64,000 nucleotides of DNA from Nematostella vectensis (taxonomy: Eukaryota > Cnidaria > Anthozoa > Actiniaria > Edwardsiidae): assembly GCF_932526225.1 (NCBI RefSeq), contig NC_064042.1, positions 10,120,540 to 10,184,539 of the forward strand. Reading direction: 5' to 3'. Shown here in pieces: positions 23,901-33,487 of the stretch. The translations under genes and the position numbers were made by a program. Numbering within the stretch: position 1 is the first letter of the stretch; the number at the start of each line of letters is the position of its first letter. The notes under the pieces were generated by a model, which was given only the letters and a program-made list of their open reading frames with translations, was not told the DNA's origin and ran no database searches.

Positions 23901-26900
23901 CCACCATCACCACCATTGGTCTATTACTGTAAGCGTTCTGTATTTCCTTATTACTTTCCACAGCTATGGTGATTGCATCCCTGTGTCTTCGCCTGCCCGC
24001 GTATTTATGATGGGCTGGATAATAATGGGATTGATCTACTGGTCGATTTTCATGAGCTTGGTGACGTCTTCACTAAGTGTCAGCATCGTCATGTTAACAA
24101 AGAATCCAGAGTCAGGGGGAAAGGTGAGTATTGATCAGCATTGGTAAACTTCCGTACACTTAAATCGAATGGTGACCAGTATGGTTAAACTTCGGTACAC
24201 TTAAACATCCGCAAACTTATTAAAGAGTTGTTCTAGAGCGGATGATTCGGTACACTTAAACAACCGTAAAATTACTGAAGAGCTCCAGATCGAATGGCGA
24301 CCATCATAGGTAAACTTCGGAACACTGTGCTAATTTTCATAAACTTAACTTTCATACTGATTCTTAGACACGTACGAAAAAGTCTGCAGTGGGGCGGACA
24401 CTTTTGTACGCGTTTTAAAATCAGATTGGACTCTGAAAAGGTAGGTTTTCAACAGGCTCCAGGAGCCTATCAAGGGTTGGCTCGGGGGGGGGGGGGGGGG
24501 GGGGGGGGGGAGGGGGTGCAGTCATTCAACGATCCTAAATAAGAATTGGCCCGCTTCTCGATGTAAGAAGGCCACCACGCATTTAAGGCAGGACAGAGCC
24601 TCCCACACCTGAACGTATATTCTTGCTTCCGCTCTCTGTATTTAATATTTCATCTGTAATTCATTTTTATTCTTATTTTTATACCATTTTTGGGGGTGTC
24701 CAGATTGGTGTTATTCAAGGCTCCATGGAGTTTAAAGTCGCTACAAAAATCAACGGCTCTAACGGGATCCGTTGTAAGTATACGATTTCTTTTGTTGCTT
24801 GAAATGCTTTGCGTGTTTGGTGACTTCAAAGAGCCATTCAACTTGCAAGTTAAATTATGTGGGCGTACAGTAGACTTTTCCAAAGTCTTTTGAAACTTCG
24901 ATTCATATTCGCTCATTTAAAGTATCGATGTCGACTTGTAACAAGTCTAGGCGTATAGATTCGATTTTTCCATTTAATAACATGAGTTTACAAGAAATGC
25001 AATGATAGCATTATATATTACGCAATGTGAATATTTGTTGCTGAAGGTTTTTGTTAATTTTAGGTATTGGCTTTAAAACACAAGAAGAGATGGTCGCTAA
25101 CCTCACCACTGGTCAGCTAAACGGTGTACTGCTCGACTCGATCAGCGCGGCAAGAACAGATTATCCCCTCCCTCCCACGGGATACAAACCTGCCAAAGTT
25201 TTCGATCTGGACTATAGTTATGGAGTGTATTTGGGTGGCGATGCTGTCAAGCTTGCCCATCTATTCAAAGACTATCTAAAAAAGCATCCATTTGTTTTGA
25301 AGACAGAAAACAACCTGCGAGACCAAGCGATGAAGGTTGGCTATTTGGTTTTATGCATCCAGGCTAATATAGATATTCAATCGATTGCGTTAACTCGAAG
25401 GTCATGTGTTCGTCACTATTAAAGCGACATTGTCATCAGGGTACTTCCAGAGGGAGGACCGAAACCTCAAACAACAAAAGATAGAATAATCTATTAGATT
25501 TCGCATAAAGCCATCCGCTTTAAACTATTAGTCGCATCCCCAGAAAAGAAAATTCCAATAGACACACCGCTTTTACAATTTTAAAACATTTCAAAACATT
25601 TGCGTTTTCCGTTAAAAGTCAACGGAAATTGTTCCATAATCGACCGGAAGTAAACTGGTGACATCGCCGCTTTAATACTGACGAACATATGACCTTTGAG
25701 TTAACGCAATCGATTGAATATCTATGTTAGCTATAGTATAACATTTCCTGGGTATTGTTATTCGTGAGGTGGTAAAAAGGTGTAAGGAATTGCCAGAGCT
25801 CGGGACACGCCCAAGCCATCGGGTGCATCGTAGGTCAAGTCAGTCCCGGCAGGGGTGGGGTGGGATGGGTGGGTGTGCACAGGGTCCAGCGGGGACTGAC
25901 AATGGGATCACGTGACTTAGCTTAATATAGTTTCATAAGAATGATAAACAAAGAATCATTATCTATATACACCTCTTTCAAAAGAACTTAGTCAGTTGTA
26001 ATAACAAATAGTAGTTTTTAGATCAACCGTTGCTGAATTAAGAGTTATTGAATTATTTTCAAAAAATATAAGGAAATGGCTAATAAGGGCGTGACGGTGC
26101 CCCCCCCCCAAGTATTTCCTTAATGTTTCTGTATTGTGCCCCCCTTCAAATATTTCGAGGCCAGCTACGGCCCTGTTAAAATTTAAAGTAAGGTAAATTT
26201 GAATTGTTTATGAGCAATGTTGTTGTTATTGACATCAGCCTTCCTGACCCCCCCCCCCCTTCCCCTTTTCCTCCCTTCCCAAGATCTACAACTTGGCGTA
26301 AGCATCTAGCCACTGCTGATTGATAACTGATAGTGATTGACAGTAGTAAGAATTTGAATTCGTTTATTTATTTTTCAGTCAACTTTGTCAACCACCTCTC
26401 TACCTCCGACAGAGGAGATGACAGTCAGCTTCTTTAACCCCTCTACTCCCACATTCAGAGGAACGTTGCGTTTTTCAGTCGCTCTACTGCTTGGGCTTAT
26501 AGCTTGTGGTAGCATTTACAGCCTAATCACTTTAACCTGCAACGAGAAAAATAAGACAAGGTTTGGTATAAGAGGTAAAGATTATTTTTTCCTGACCAAT
26601 TTTTTGATCTATGATATGATTATATTTAGGCACTACCAAAAAGCAAAGCGTTACTAAAAAGGAGGGGGTAGGGCGTGTCCTCCCAATTTTATTGCGCGTT
26701 CGTATGAAAAACGTACAGTAGGGGAAGCGATGGGTATCTCGGAATTTCAAAAAATTCGCAAAGTCTCGGAATCTCGGCGCTTTTTTACGCAAGTCTCGAA
26801 GTTTCGTTTTTTTCCAAAATTTTAGGGTCTCGGAGCCTCGCATTTTTTACCACGGTCGCGGAATCTCGGATTTTTAAATGCGATCTCAGGTCCCCAATCT

Positions 26901-27475
26901 TTGTAAAACGCGATCTGTTTTATGTTCTTACGATACCACGGGTTTCCCTTCCTTTTTCGTAGTGTAGCAAGAATGTATTGTAACTCTACTATCCTTTTAA
27001 TTGTCTGATGTTTATCTGGCTAATGACATATTTCGAGCAAGTTATCCAAAAAACAAGCTCGAAAAAAAAAAAGCTCGGGTTCGGATTCAGATATTTCACA
27101 AAAGTCTCGGGCTCGGATTCTGAAACACGGGTCTCGGCGCCTCGGCAAGTCTCCGGCTACCCATCGCTACCCCTAGAAAACTGACCCACACTTTGATTTT
27201 TAGCTAACAACAACAACAACAGCTTAGACATGTCCATCAACCGACCAAATCCCAAGCATTTCCGAAGCGAACTTCGCATGGTTGTAGAAGAGTTTTACAA
27301 AAACTGCAAAGCAGTTCAAAGACGTCTTACTGTAAAGCATCTGAAAGAGCAAAGAAGCTTTCTCCATCAGAGGGTGAATCGTCGTATCTCTGTGACGTCA
27401 TCCACGAACACGTCGCCCCGAGAGTCGTCACAGAAAGCTGACATTAATTCCTATGGTTATGGAACCCCTGTTTAA
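14781..27475 (+). CDS. gene A: PA14-TSP1-FN3-FN3 protein with a glutamate-receptor-like channel core and a K+-type filter
   Basis: Fourteen exons, phases all consistent, give 981 residues: 14781-14816, 14895-14964, 15981-16299, 20255-20430, 20607-20777, 21228-21551, 21623-21928, 22312-22793, 23658-23749, 23964-24123, 24704-24773, 25064-25335, 26379-26574 and 27204-27475. Order: signal peptide (1 to about 24), PA14 (36-200), TSP1 (201-257), two FN3 domains (258-467), S1-like region and M1 (468-628), pore loop with filter S-V-G-Y-G-D (657-662), M2 (to about 700), S2 (713-826), M4 (about 858-879) and a basic tail. This is the iGluR plan, an S1/S2 binding lobe split by an inverted K+-channel-like pore, so a surface ligand-gated channel is inferred. 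D760 aligns with the acidic S2 ligand residue; no S1 arginine is evident. Donors after exons 3 (GTTAGT) and 12 (GTTGGC) are weak. The filter threonine is serine. Gene B is the inverted paralogue. The model is hand-made and lacks transcript support. Confidence 0.8.
15816..15898. repeat. TTTTG pentanucleotide microsatellite
   Basis: A TTTTA run passes into about twelve TTTTG units. It ends about 80 bp upstream of the PA14 exon of gene A and lies within that intron. The reading frame through it is an artefact. Confidence 0.9.
15981..20430 (+). other. PA14 domain of gene A, encoded by two exons
   Basis: Exons 15981-16299 and 20255-20430 encode W-Y-Y-G-Q-R-L-T-T-Y-F-V-A-P-E-T-G-N-Y, then a D-D-Q-C segment, and finally the D-H-V-S-V-G-A-E-F-P-D-G strand typical of the end of PA14 domains, as in fibrocystin and yeast adhesins. 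PA14 domains often bind carbohydrate or mediate adhesion; the paired aspartates resemble the calcium site of adhesin members. The intron between the exons is about 4 kb in A and under 1 kb in B. Confidence 0.75.
17230..18960. repeat. diverged tandem duplications in a gene A intron
   Basis: Blocks recur out to 18.9 kb: AGGCCTTGGAGAT near 17621, 18090 and 18715, a GGTAAGTTTCTATGCTTGG-like block near 17920 and 18350, and a GGCTATGTAATGTGCTTA block near 17293 and 18515. They indicate at least three diverged copies of a composite unit. There is no coding content. Confidence 0.65.
20607..20777 (+). other. thrombospondin type 1 repeat of gene A
   Basis: The exon encodes W-S-T-C-S-A-S-C-G-R-G-V-Q-T-R and ends C-Q-S-K-P-C-P-G, the cysteine and tryptophan pattern of a TSP1 domain of about 55 residues. 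It starts and ends in phase 1, so it is a symmetric, shuffle-competent module. Confidence 0.85.
21228..21928 (+). other. two fibronectin type III domains of gene A
   Basis: Exons 21228-21551 and 21623-21928 are symmetric phase 1-1 modules of 108 and 102 codons. Each has the FN3 pattern: a proline-rich start, a V-x-W strand (V-T-W and V-Q-W), a central tyrosine strand (G-Y-N-V-S-Y and G-Y-Y-I-Q-L-Y), and a late Y-x-V-R-V-A strand. They are nearly identical at the DNA level to the FN3 exons of gene B. Confidence 0.85.
22806..23110. repeat. degenerate GCGTGACA minisatellite after the M1 exon of gene A
   Basis: Loose repeats of about 30 bp containing GCGTGACATCTTAGCT-like motifs start just downstream of the splice donor at 22794. 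They occupy the intron position where gene B has its large 34-bp minisatellite, though the unit differs. Confidence 0.5.
23218..23657 (+). repeat. three tandem decoy chimeric exon copies (146-bp period)
   Basis: Each unit carries a pyrimidine tract with CTAAAAG, the first ~43 bases of the pore exon (codons D/E-A-K-H-N-P-D-L-H), and then a ~65-base piece of the upstream S1 exon (T-H-A-P-P-Q-G-A-F-I-E-L-L). The frame stays open through that piece and soon reaches TGA. The genuine pore exon at 23658 follows the third unit at the same spacing. Pore-exon parts begin near 23218, 23364 and 23510. Confidence 0.85.
23658..24123 (+). other. pore loop, selectivity filter and M2 of gene A
   Basis: The exon at 23658-23749 ends G-S-W-C-A-F-I-S-T-A-S-V-G with the last glycine codon split (phase 2). 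The exon at 23964-24123 resumes Y-G-D-C-I-P-V and continues into M2 (A-R-V-F-M-M-G-W-I-I-M-G-L). Together they match the pore helix, filter and inner helix of K+ channels, ending S-S-L-S-V-S-I-V before S2. In conventional animal iGluRs this loop lacks T-V-G-Y-G. Confidence 0.85.
25363..25731. mobile_element. MITE with ~85-bp terminal inverted repeats
   Basis: The left arm from 25363 (GCTAATATAGATATTCAATC) matches the reverse complement of the right arm ending at 25731 over about 85 bp, with few mismatches. It sits about 27 bp downstream of the end of the S2 exon of gene A. The interior is non-coding. An older copy lies at 3321-3515. Confidence 0.85.
26095..26178. repeat. C-rich element end with GCTACGGCCCTG terminus
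   Basis: Poly-C stretches end in CAGCTACGGCCCTGT. Related ends (CAGGGCCGTAGCAGG-like) occur near 28205, 32340 and 53950, each beside poly-G or poly-C and GTGCCCC motifs. This suggests a dispersed element family, but boundaries are unclear. Confidence 0.4.
26719..27175. mobile_element. inverted-repeat element rich in TCTCGGAAT repeats
   Basis: The ends TAGGGGAAGCGATGGGTA and TACCCATCGCTACCCCTA are near-perfect inverted repeats. The interior has many TCTCGG-A/G-ATC copies. It lies in the intron between the M4 and tail exons of gene A and has no coding capacity. Confidence 0.7.
27204..27475 (+). other. cytoplasmic tail exon of gene A
   Basis: The exon encodes a short asparagine run, then a predicted helix with E-E-F-Y-K-N-C-K-A-V-Q-R-R-L, a Ser/Thr-rich segment and a stop. 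Gene B preserves E-T-F-Y-Q-N-C-Q-N-V-Q-R-R-L in its last exon, so this helix is the conserved part of an otherwise divergent tail. Confidence 0.75.
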
Positions 27476-29510
27476 CGTTTTTTTTTAAGTACTTAACCCT
27501 GCTAAGGAAACTGGAACTTGGCGATGTCAAGGAAGTAGTCGACTTCACTTTATGCGACTGTTCTGTTTAGTCGTTATGGACAACAAAATGGAAAGGTGTT
27601 GCAATAACCGAGTATCTATGTCGAGGTACCTACCTGCTCTCCATATACTGCTGACAAATCGTCAGTAAATACTACTCCCATTCAGTTTACGACAAGCTTG
27701 CAACAACTGGTCGCTAATTAGATGGACCAACGGTTCTCCATTCTCCGGTTACACTAGGTTAACTTAATGGGGTGTGTTTGGGGAGAGAGACCGACAGTAG
27801 CCCAGGTTTACTACGATATTCAATATTCTCGTCAATACTTCCACTCAACTGCTAAACGGCTTTCTGGCTTCCCTCATTCAAACAAAAAGTACATTTGGTG
27901 CTTTTGATTGGCCTTGAGGAGAGGTGTCGTGGTTGGCAACCATTTCAGTGAAATGGCCAATAAAAAAGGTTCAAGGAATTTAAATAACGAAAGCCAGACG
28001 GCGATATAGCTGTTGGTCGGCAAGAGCTCGCAGGATATTAAAAACCTCAGGTCTCTTCCAGCGCCGTTGAAGGCCACGTACGATTTGGGGGGGGGGGGGG
28101 GGGGGGGCATAATCATTAAGAAAATATATGGGCACGGGCACGCCCCTTCTGATCATCATTAAATATTTTTTTTAATATTTGGGGGTCACGTGCCCCCAGT
28201 GCACCTCCTGCTACGGTCCTGGCCTTCTTCTTTAAAAAGAGAAGGGATTCACTGTCTCCAATCTAATCTTAAAGAACAATTCTTTTTGCACCTTTAACAG
28301 GATCCCAAACTGACTTTGCCTGCTACGAATACAATAATGATTTGCTTAGAAAGTTGGCTTACAATTGGCCTAGATAGAACTTCATGTGAACTGTAAATAG
28401 AATTATTCCTTTGTTTCTAATTTGCATCTATATATACATTAAAGATCATTTTAAGGGGAAACATAACGTTTAAATGCTTTTTCAAGATTGATCCAAGGTC
28501 GATCTGCTTCGAGAAAACGGTAAAATTGTCCTTTATAAGTATGTACAACTACAACTGCTAATATGTTTTACTGCTAGTGTTTATAGAGAAACAAAATAAG
28601 TTTGCGATTCTAATATGGGTGAAAGCAGAGTGAAGGATCGCGGGAATGATATTTGAGGTCGCGCGGTGTGCGATGGGACCGCCGTCATTGTGTGATTGAA
28701 TGAAGAAGAAGCAAGGGATGTCTTGATTAGCATATCGCCCCATGACAGGTTCTCCAATAGGGTTCTGGATTCCGGATCCTAGTGTGTGGATTCCGGATTC
28801 CATGTGGGTTTTTTCTCGTGGATTCCGGATTCCAGCAGCATGGATTCCGGATTCCATATCTCATTTTTTCATGGATTCCGGATTCCATATCTCATTTTTT
28901 CCTGGATTCCGGATTCCATATCTCATTTTTTCATGGATTCCGGATCCCATATCTCATTTTTTCATGAATTCCGGATTCCGGATTACCAGTCATGGGGCGA
29001 AGCATAGAAATAACAATTACTCGTATCAATTTCGATCTGAAGTTTTATTATAAATAAAATGAATACAATAATATACATTGTTTTATTGATTGCATTGTTC
29101 CTACGAGTTACAACAGCCATAGGACAAGCCATGTTCCAAACATTGGAAAAGAGCACTGTCCATTAGTGCTTATTTGCGTTACAACATTGTACACACTGTG
29201 CATTCCAGTCGTCAAACATATCAATAGGGCACAAAACATTTGGAAATCGGCTCAAGAGGAAATTAACGTTATATAAAAAACCCTTTTCAAATAATTGATA
29301 TTTTCTGCACTGTTAGTCGTCTGGCGTACCAGACTTTCTAAAGGAAAGCATCTTTGCGCCCATGCCTGACACTATCCCTTTAATGTTCCATGACCACTTT
29401 TGAGTTCACGTTTTCTTCTCAAACACGACACATCCCTTTACCATTGTGTACACTTTACACCGAGAGCGCCTACTAAGATCACGTGTTTATCACAAATGCG
29501 ACACGTCCAT
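27476..29510. other. intergenic space between convergent genes A and B
   Basis: It holds the 3' untranslated regions and repeats but no supported coding exon. The block at 27890-28080 resembles the one at 49390-49550 (TTTTGATTGG followed by GAGAGGTG), a dispersed repeat. A poly-G run lies near 28087. On the minus strand, polyadenylation-like AATAAA signals for gene B occur at 29044-29049 and 29082-29087. Confidence 0.5.
28736..28999. mobile_element. short element with CGCCCCATGAC ends and an internal minisatellite
   Basis: Outer 11-bp inverted repeats CGCCCCATGAC and GTCATGGGGCG flank tandem ~30-bp units containing GGATTCCGGATTCCATATC. The internal array has about five units. The open frames across it are repeat artefacts. 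Confidence 0.65.
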
Positions 29511-32500
29511 TTAACATTGTGTACTTTGTACATCATTGAGCGTGTCCTTTGTCCTCGCGTAATGTATCCATAACTTTCTCTCGAGTTCGTGTTTTGCTTT
29601 TAACCGGCGTTGAACATTTTGACAATTTTGATAGAATGTCTCCAGCACTTTTTGTAGTTCCACGCGCATCTCTTTTGCTGTCATCCGGTGACCACAAGAC
29701 GCTTTCTGGTAGCCTATGGTAGAGGGAAAGTTTGCAAAGTGTCGATATTTTGTAAACACGCCTGAATATGTCTAATACCGCATTTATACCAGCATTTAAA
29801 TCAGTTTAAAGGTGGTTTAATTAAACTGGTTTAAATCTCAATCTCCCAAGAGTGGACAGAACCAAGAACAAAACTGAATAGACTGTGCTGTACATGTTAC
29901 TAGGTGATCATTAAGCTAGAAAGAATACAACACAAAAAAAGAAAAACCAGGCAATGAAAAACCTTGTTTAGATAAACATGGCTCTGGTGTGAATGCAGCA
30001 TAAGATTCACGAAAAGATCTTGTGACATTAATTTAAGCGTCCAACATGTCACGTGACAGAGGTAAGGTCGTGTGAGATACGCGATAGATGTAAAGTCGTA
30101 CACGTCACGTGGAAGATCAAATGTCGTTCATTCCACGTGACAGATATGACGTCATGTAAGCCACTCGAGAAATGTAACGCCATATATGTCACGTGTTAGT
30201 TATGACGTCAGACTTAAACGTCACATGAAAGATGATACATCATGTCACATACATGTCACGTGATAGATGGGACGTCGTTCTAGTCACGCGATAGTTATAA
30301 CATCCGAAATGTCACGTGATAGGAGTAACGTCGTACATGTCACGTGATAGGAGTAACGTCGTTCATGTCACGTTATCGCTCACCTCTATGTGTCCCGGTG
30401 CATCGTCCGTCTCGGTAGCACGTGTAGATAAGCCCGCACAACACCGCCCCGATAAGGGCGCCTAGCGTGACGCGAACACTCATCACGTACATCGAGTTTG
30501 AAGGGTCGAAGAAATTTATGTGCACAACCTCTGCGGCCTTTGCAACAGACTCGGTCTGAGAAAGAAATTGTTATCATCAAGGGGACATATATAGTTGATT
30601 ATGACGGCCGTGCGTTAGGGCAAAACAGCAACAGCAAAAAAACGAATAAATGCGAAGATACGTTTACCAAATCGCGACATTAACTTTTCTATTCTCTTAC
30701 CCCTTTTATTCAACCAAACCATGAGAACCTGGCTCGCCTTAACCTTTTGCCTTTAGAATGGAACCTCCATATAACGGACACCCTCGGGACCACCACATAA
30801 CAAACATACAGTAGAACCTCCATATAATGGACAGCCTCGGGACAATGTATAAGGGTATACATTCAATATACACTGCATCCCATTCATCTAATTGTTCTTC
30901 TTTTCCTTTTTCCAAATACTGATTCCCTATTTCAGTGCTATATTTCAGGCAAAATACCTTATTGTACAAGCAGCTATGTTGTGTACCGTAATGATTCGAA
31001 TAAGCGCCCAGGGTCTTTTCAGGTCTTTGGGAGGGGGGGGGGCTATTGCGGCGGGGGAGTTTATTTTATCTCCACAGAAAATACCAGCTTCTGGATCGAT
31101 TGAGAAAAAACATTGCTCACATAGGTGTTTAGAAGGTAAAGGGATAATAAATAGGCTGTAAAGTTTGAAAGTTTGTTGTAAAGTTTGGATGTCAATGCGA
31201 GCTAAATTACATTTAGATTTACACCATTCAAGTGGTTCTTTGGTTGGGGTCTTGTTTAGTGGGATGGGGGCGCTAATTGGGGAGGGGTCGCTTATTTAAA
31301 GGAGGGAACTTATTCGAATTATTACGGTAATATCCCTACAAGGGGCCCCAGGATTTACAAGAAGGGGCCACCCGGAGAGAGGCCAATATATTGTGCATAT
31401 GGTTGAATGTAAATCCCTACATTATAGCTATTATACAATTTTGTCACACATCTCACTATAGAATACAGCTTAGAATCAAAGTTTACGCTCCAGTTGGGCG
31501 TGGAACGCCAGTAGTTTTGTCGATAAGAAAACAAATAATTTTGACACTTTAAATTGCCTTGTTAATGTCGAGAAGCCCGTAATACACCCAAGTCACCACG
31601 CAAATGTTCTCCCGCTAAATCCCGAAATAGCTTTAAATGTGTTTACGCGTGTCGCGCCACCCTAGAAAATCAGACAGCCCGCTAAAATTCCACTTGCCTT
31701 TTACCTAACAACATTTAAAGCTCGCCTTGCTAACATGCTGTTGGGACGTAAAAACTTTACGCAAAAACTCATCGACAAAACTACAGGCGTTCCACGCTCA
31801 TCTGGATAGCGCAGTAGAAAGAAACCCTCGGAGCCATGGCAAAAACAACCAACTCTACTCACGTCGAAATTTGAATCAAACTTCGAAATTCAGTGCTGGT
31901 GAATGGCAAAGACACTACAGAGCCACGCCCCCAAGTTCGAAAGAGGGAAAGCGGGGCATCGGCCCTTGGACAATTAATTTGGAGAGGGGAGGGAACACTG
32001 GGGCATTCTCTTTACCTTATTTTCTGATTCACTTGTGTTCAGCACATAAGCGGGTTCCTCCACCACAAATGGGTTCTCCACCAGATATTCAATCATCAAT
32101 TGCTCGAGCTTGGCAGCGTCCCCAGCGAGATACACCCCGTAATGATAAGTAAGATCATATGTCTTGACCTGCTTGTAGCCCGTGAGGGGGAGGGGTGAGT
32201 CAGTCCTTGTTGCACCCAGTGCGTCAATCAATACTCCATCCAGATCTCCCTCGGTCAGATTTTCAACCAATTCATCTTGAGTTCGGAAGGCGATAACTGA
32301 AAGAGCCGTAAGCCATTAACTATTAAGATTTTTTTTGCAGGGCCGAAGCAGGGGGTGGGGCACTGGGGGCATGTGACCCCAATATTTTCAAAATCTTACG
32401 TCGGCTGATACCAAGGGCACAAAACAGATGTTCCGAAAAATGTCTGTTCGGCAGCAGCTGTTTTTTTTTCTTTTTTTTTTTTTTTTGCTGTCTTGAATGT

Positions 32501-33451
32501 TAGACTTATTGGTAGCTGGATAAAAACCGTCCTAAAAAGTTCTGCTGGCAAATTTATAAAGTCGAACTAGTTGGGAATTTTTTGGAAGCGCTGGAGCGGA
32601 TGCTTGGGAAAAAATATCGTCCCGATCGGTTATACGGGCAATTATTCATGTGCTAAAATGCCTAACCACTGCTGGTTGGAAAAGAAAATAATGGTCCCTC
32701 CTGGGAAAAGGGAACAGATAATTTTTTTACCAGCAACTTTTAAAATGAATATTTTCGGCATCAGAACATATTCAAACGACGAAATATGCCATTTTAACAT
32801 GTTTTTGGAAGTATTTACTATCACTTCAGTATCCTATATAAGTGTCGTTTTTAGTGATCAAACCTTTGTTTAGCTATGCTGGGACTGTTTGGCAAACAGC
32901 ATCAACTAAGGATTGTTTGTCAAGATTTCTAACTCTACAAAAAAGAGCTGCACGTCTAATACTCAACGCTGAACCCAGAGCACCCTCAGTACCGTTGTTT
33001 AATAGACTTCAATGGCTGCCTTTCTATCTGGACAATCACATCTCAATGTGTTCTATTCTCTTCAAAAGGCTACAACTGATGGTGCCCGAATATCTAATTG
33101 AAACTCTTAAGCTGAACAATACACTTCATAATAGAAATACTCGTTTCTCAGGACTGAATTTTATAACTCCAAAGTATACTAGAAAAACCGAAGGTGGGAA
33201 AACGTTTACAGTAAATGCCATCCGTAAATGGAACAATTTAGAAGCCAGCATAAAGAAACTGCCTAATATAAGCTCTTTTAAGAACGCTCTCCGTCATAAA
33301 TATCTTAATGAACAATTACTTTTAAATCATTTTAATTTCGAATTAACTCATATTTTATTTTCTTTATTTAATCTTTTTTTTTTTTTTTTTTTTTTTTCTC
33401 CTTTTGGTCTGGGTGGGAATAGTATTTTTATAATTTGTATTGTAAATAGAG

Positions 33452-33487
<36 letters not shown>

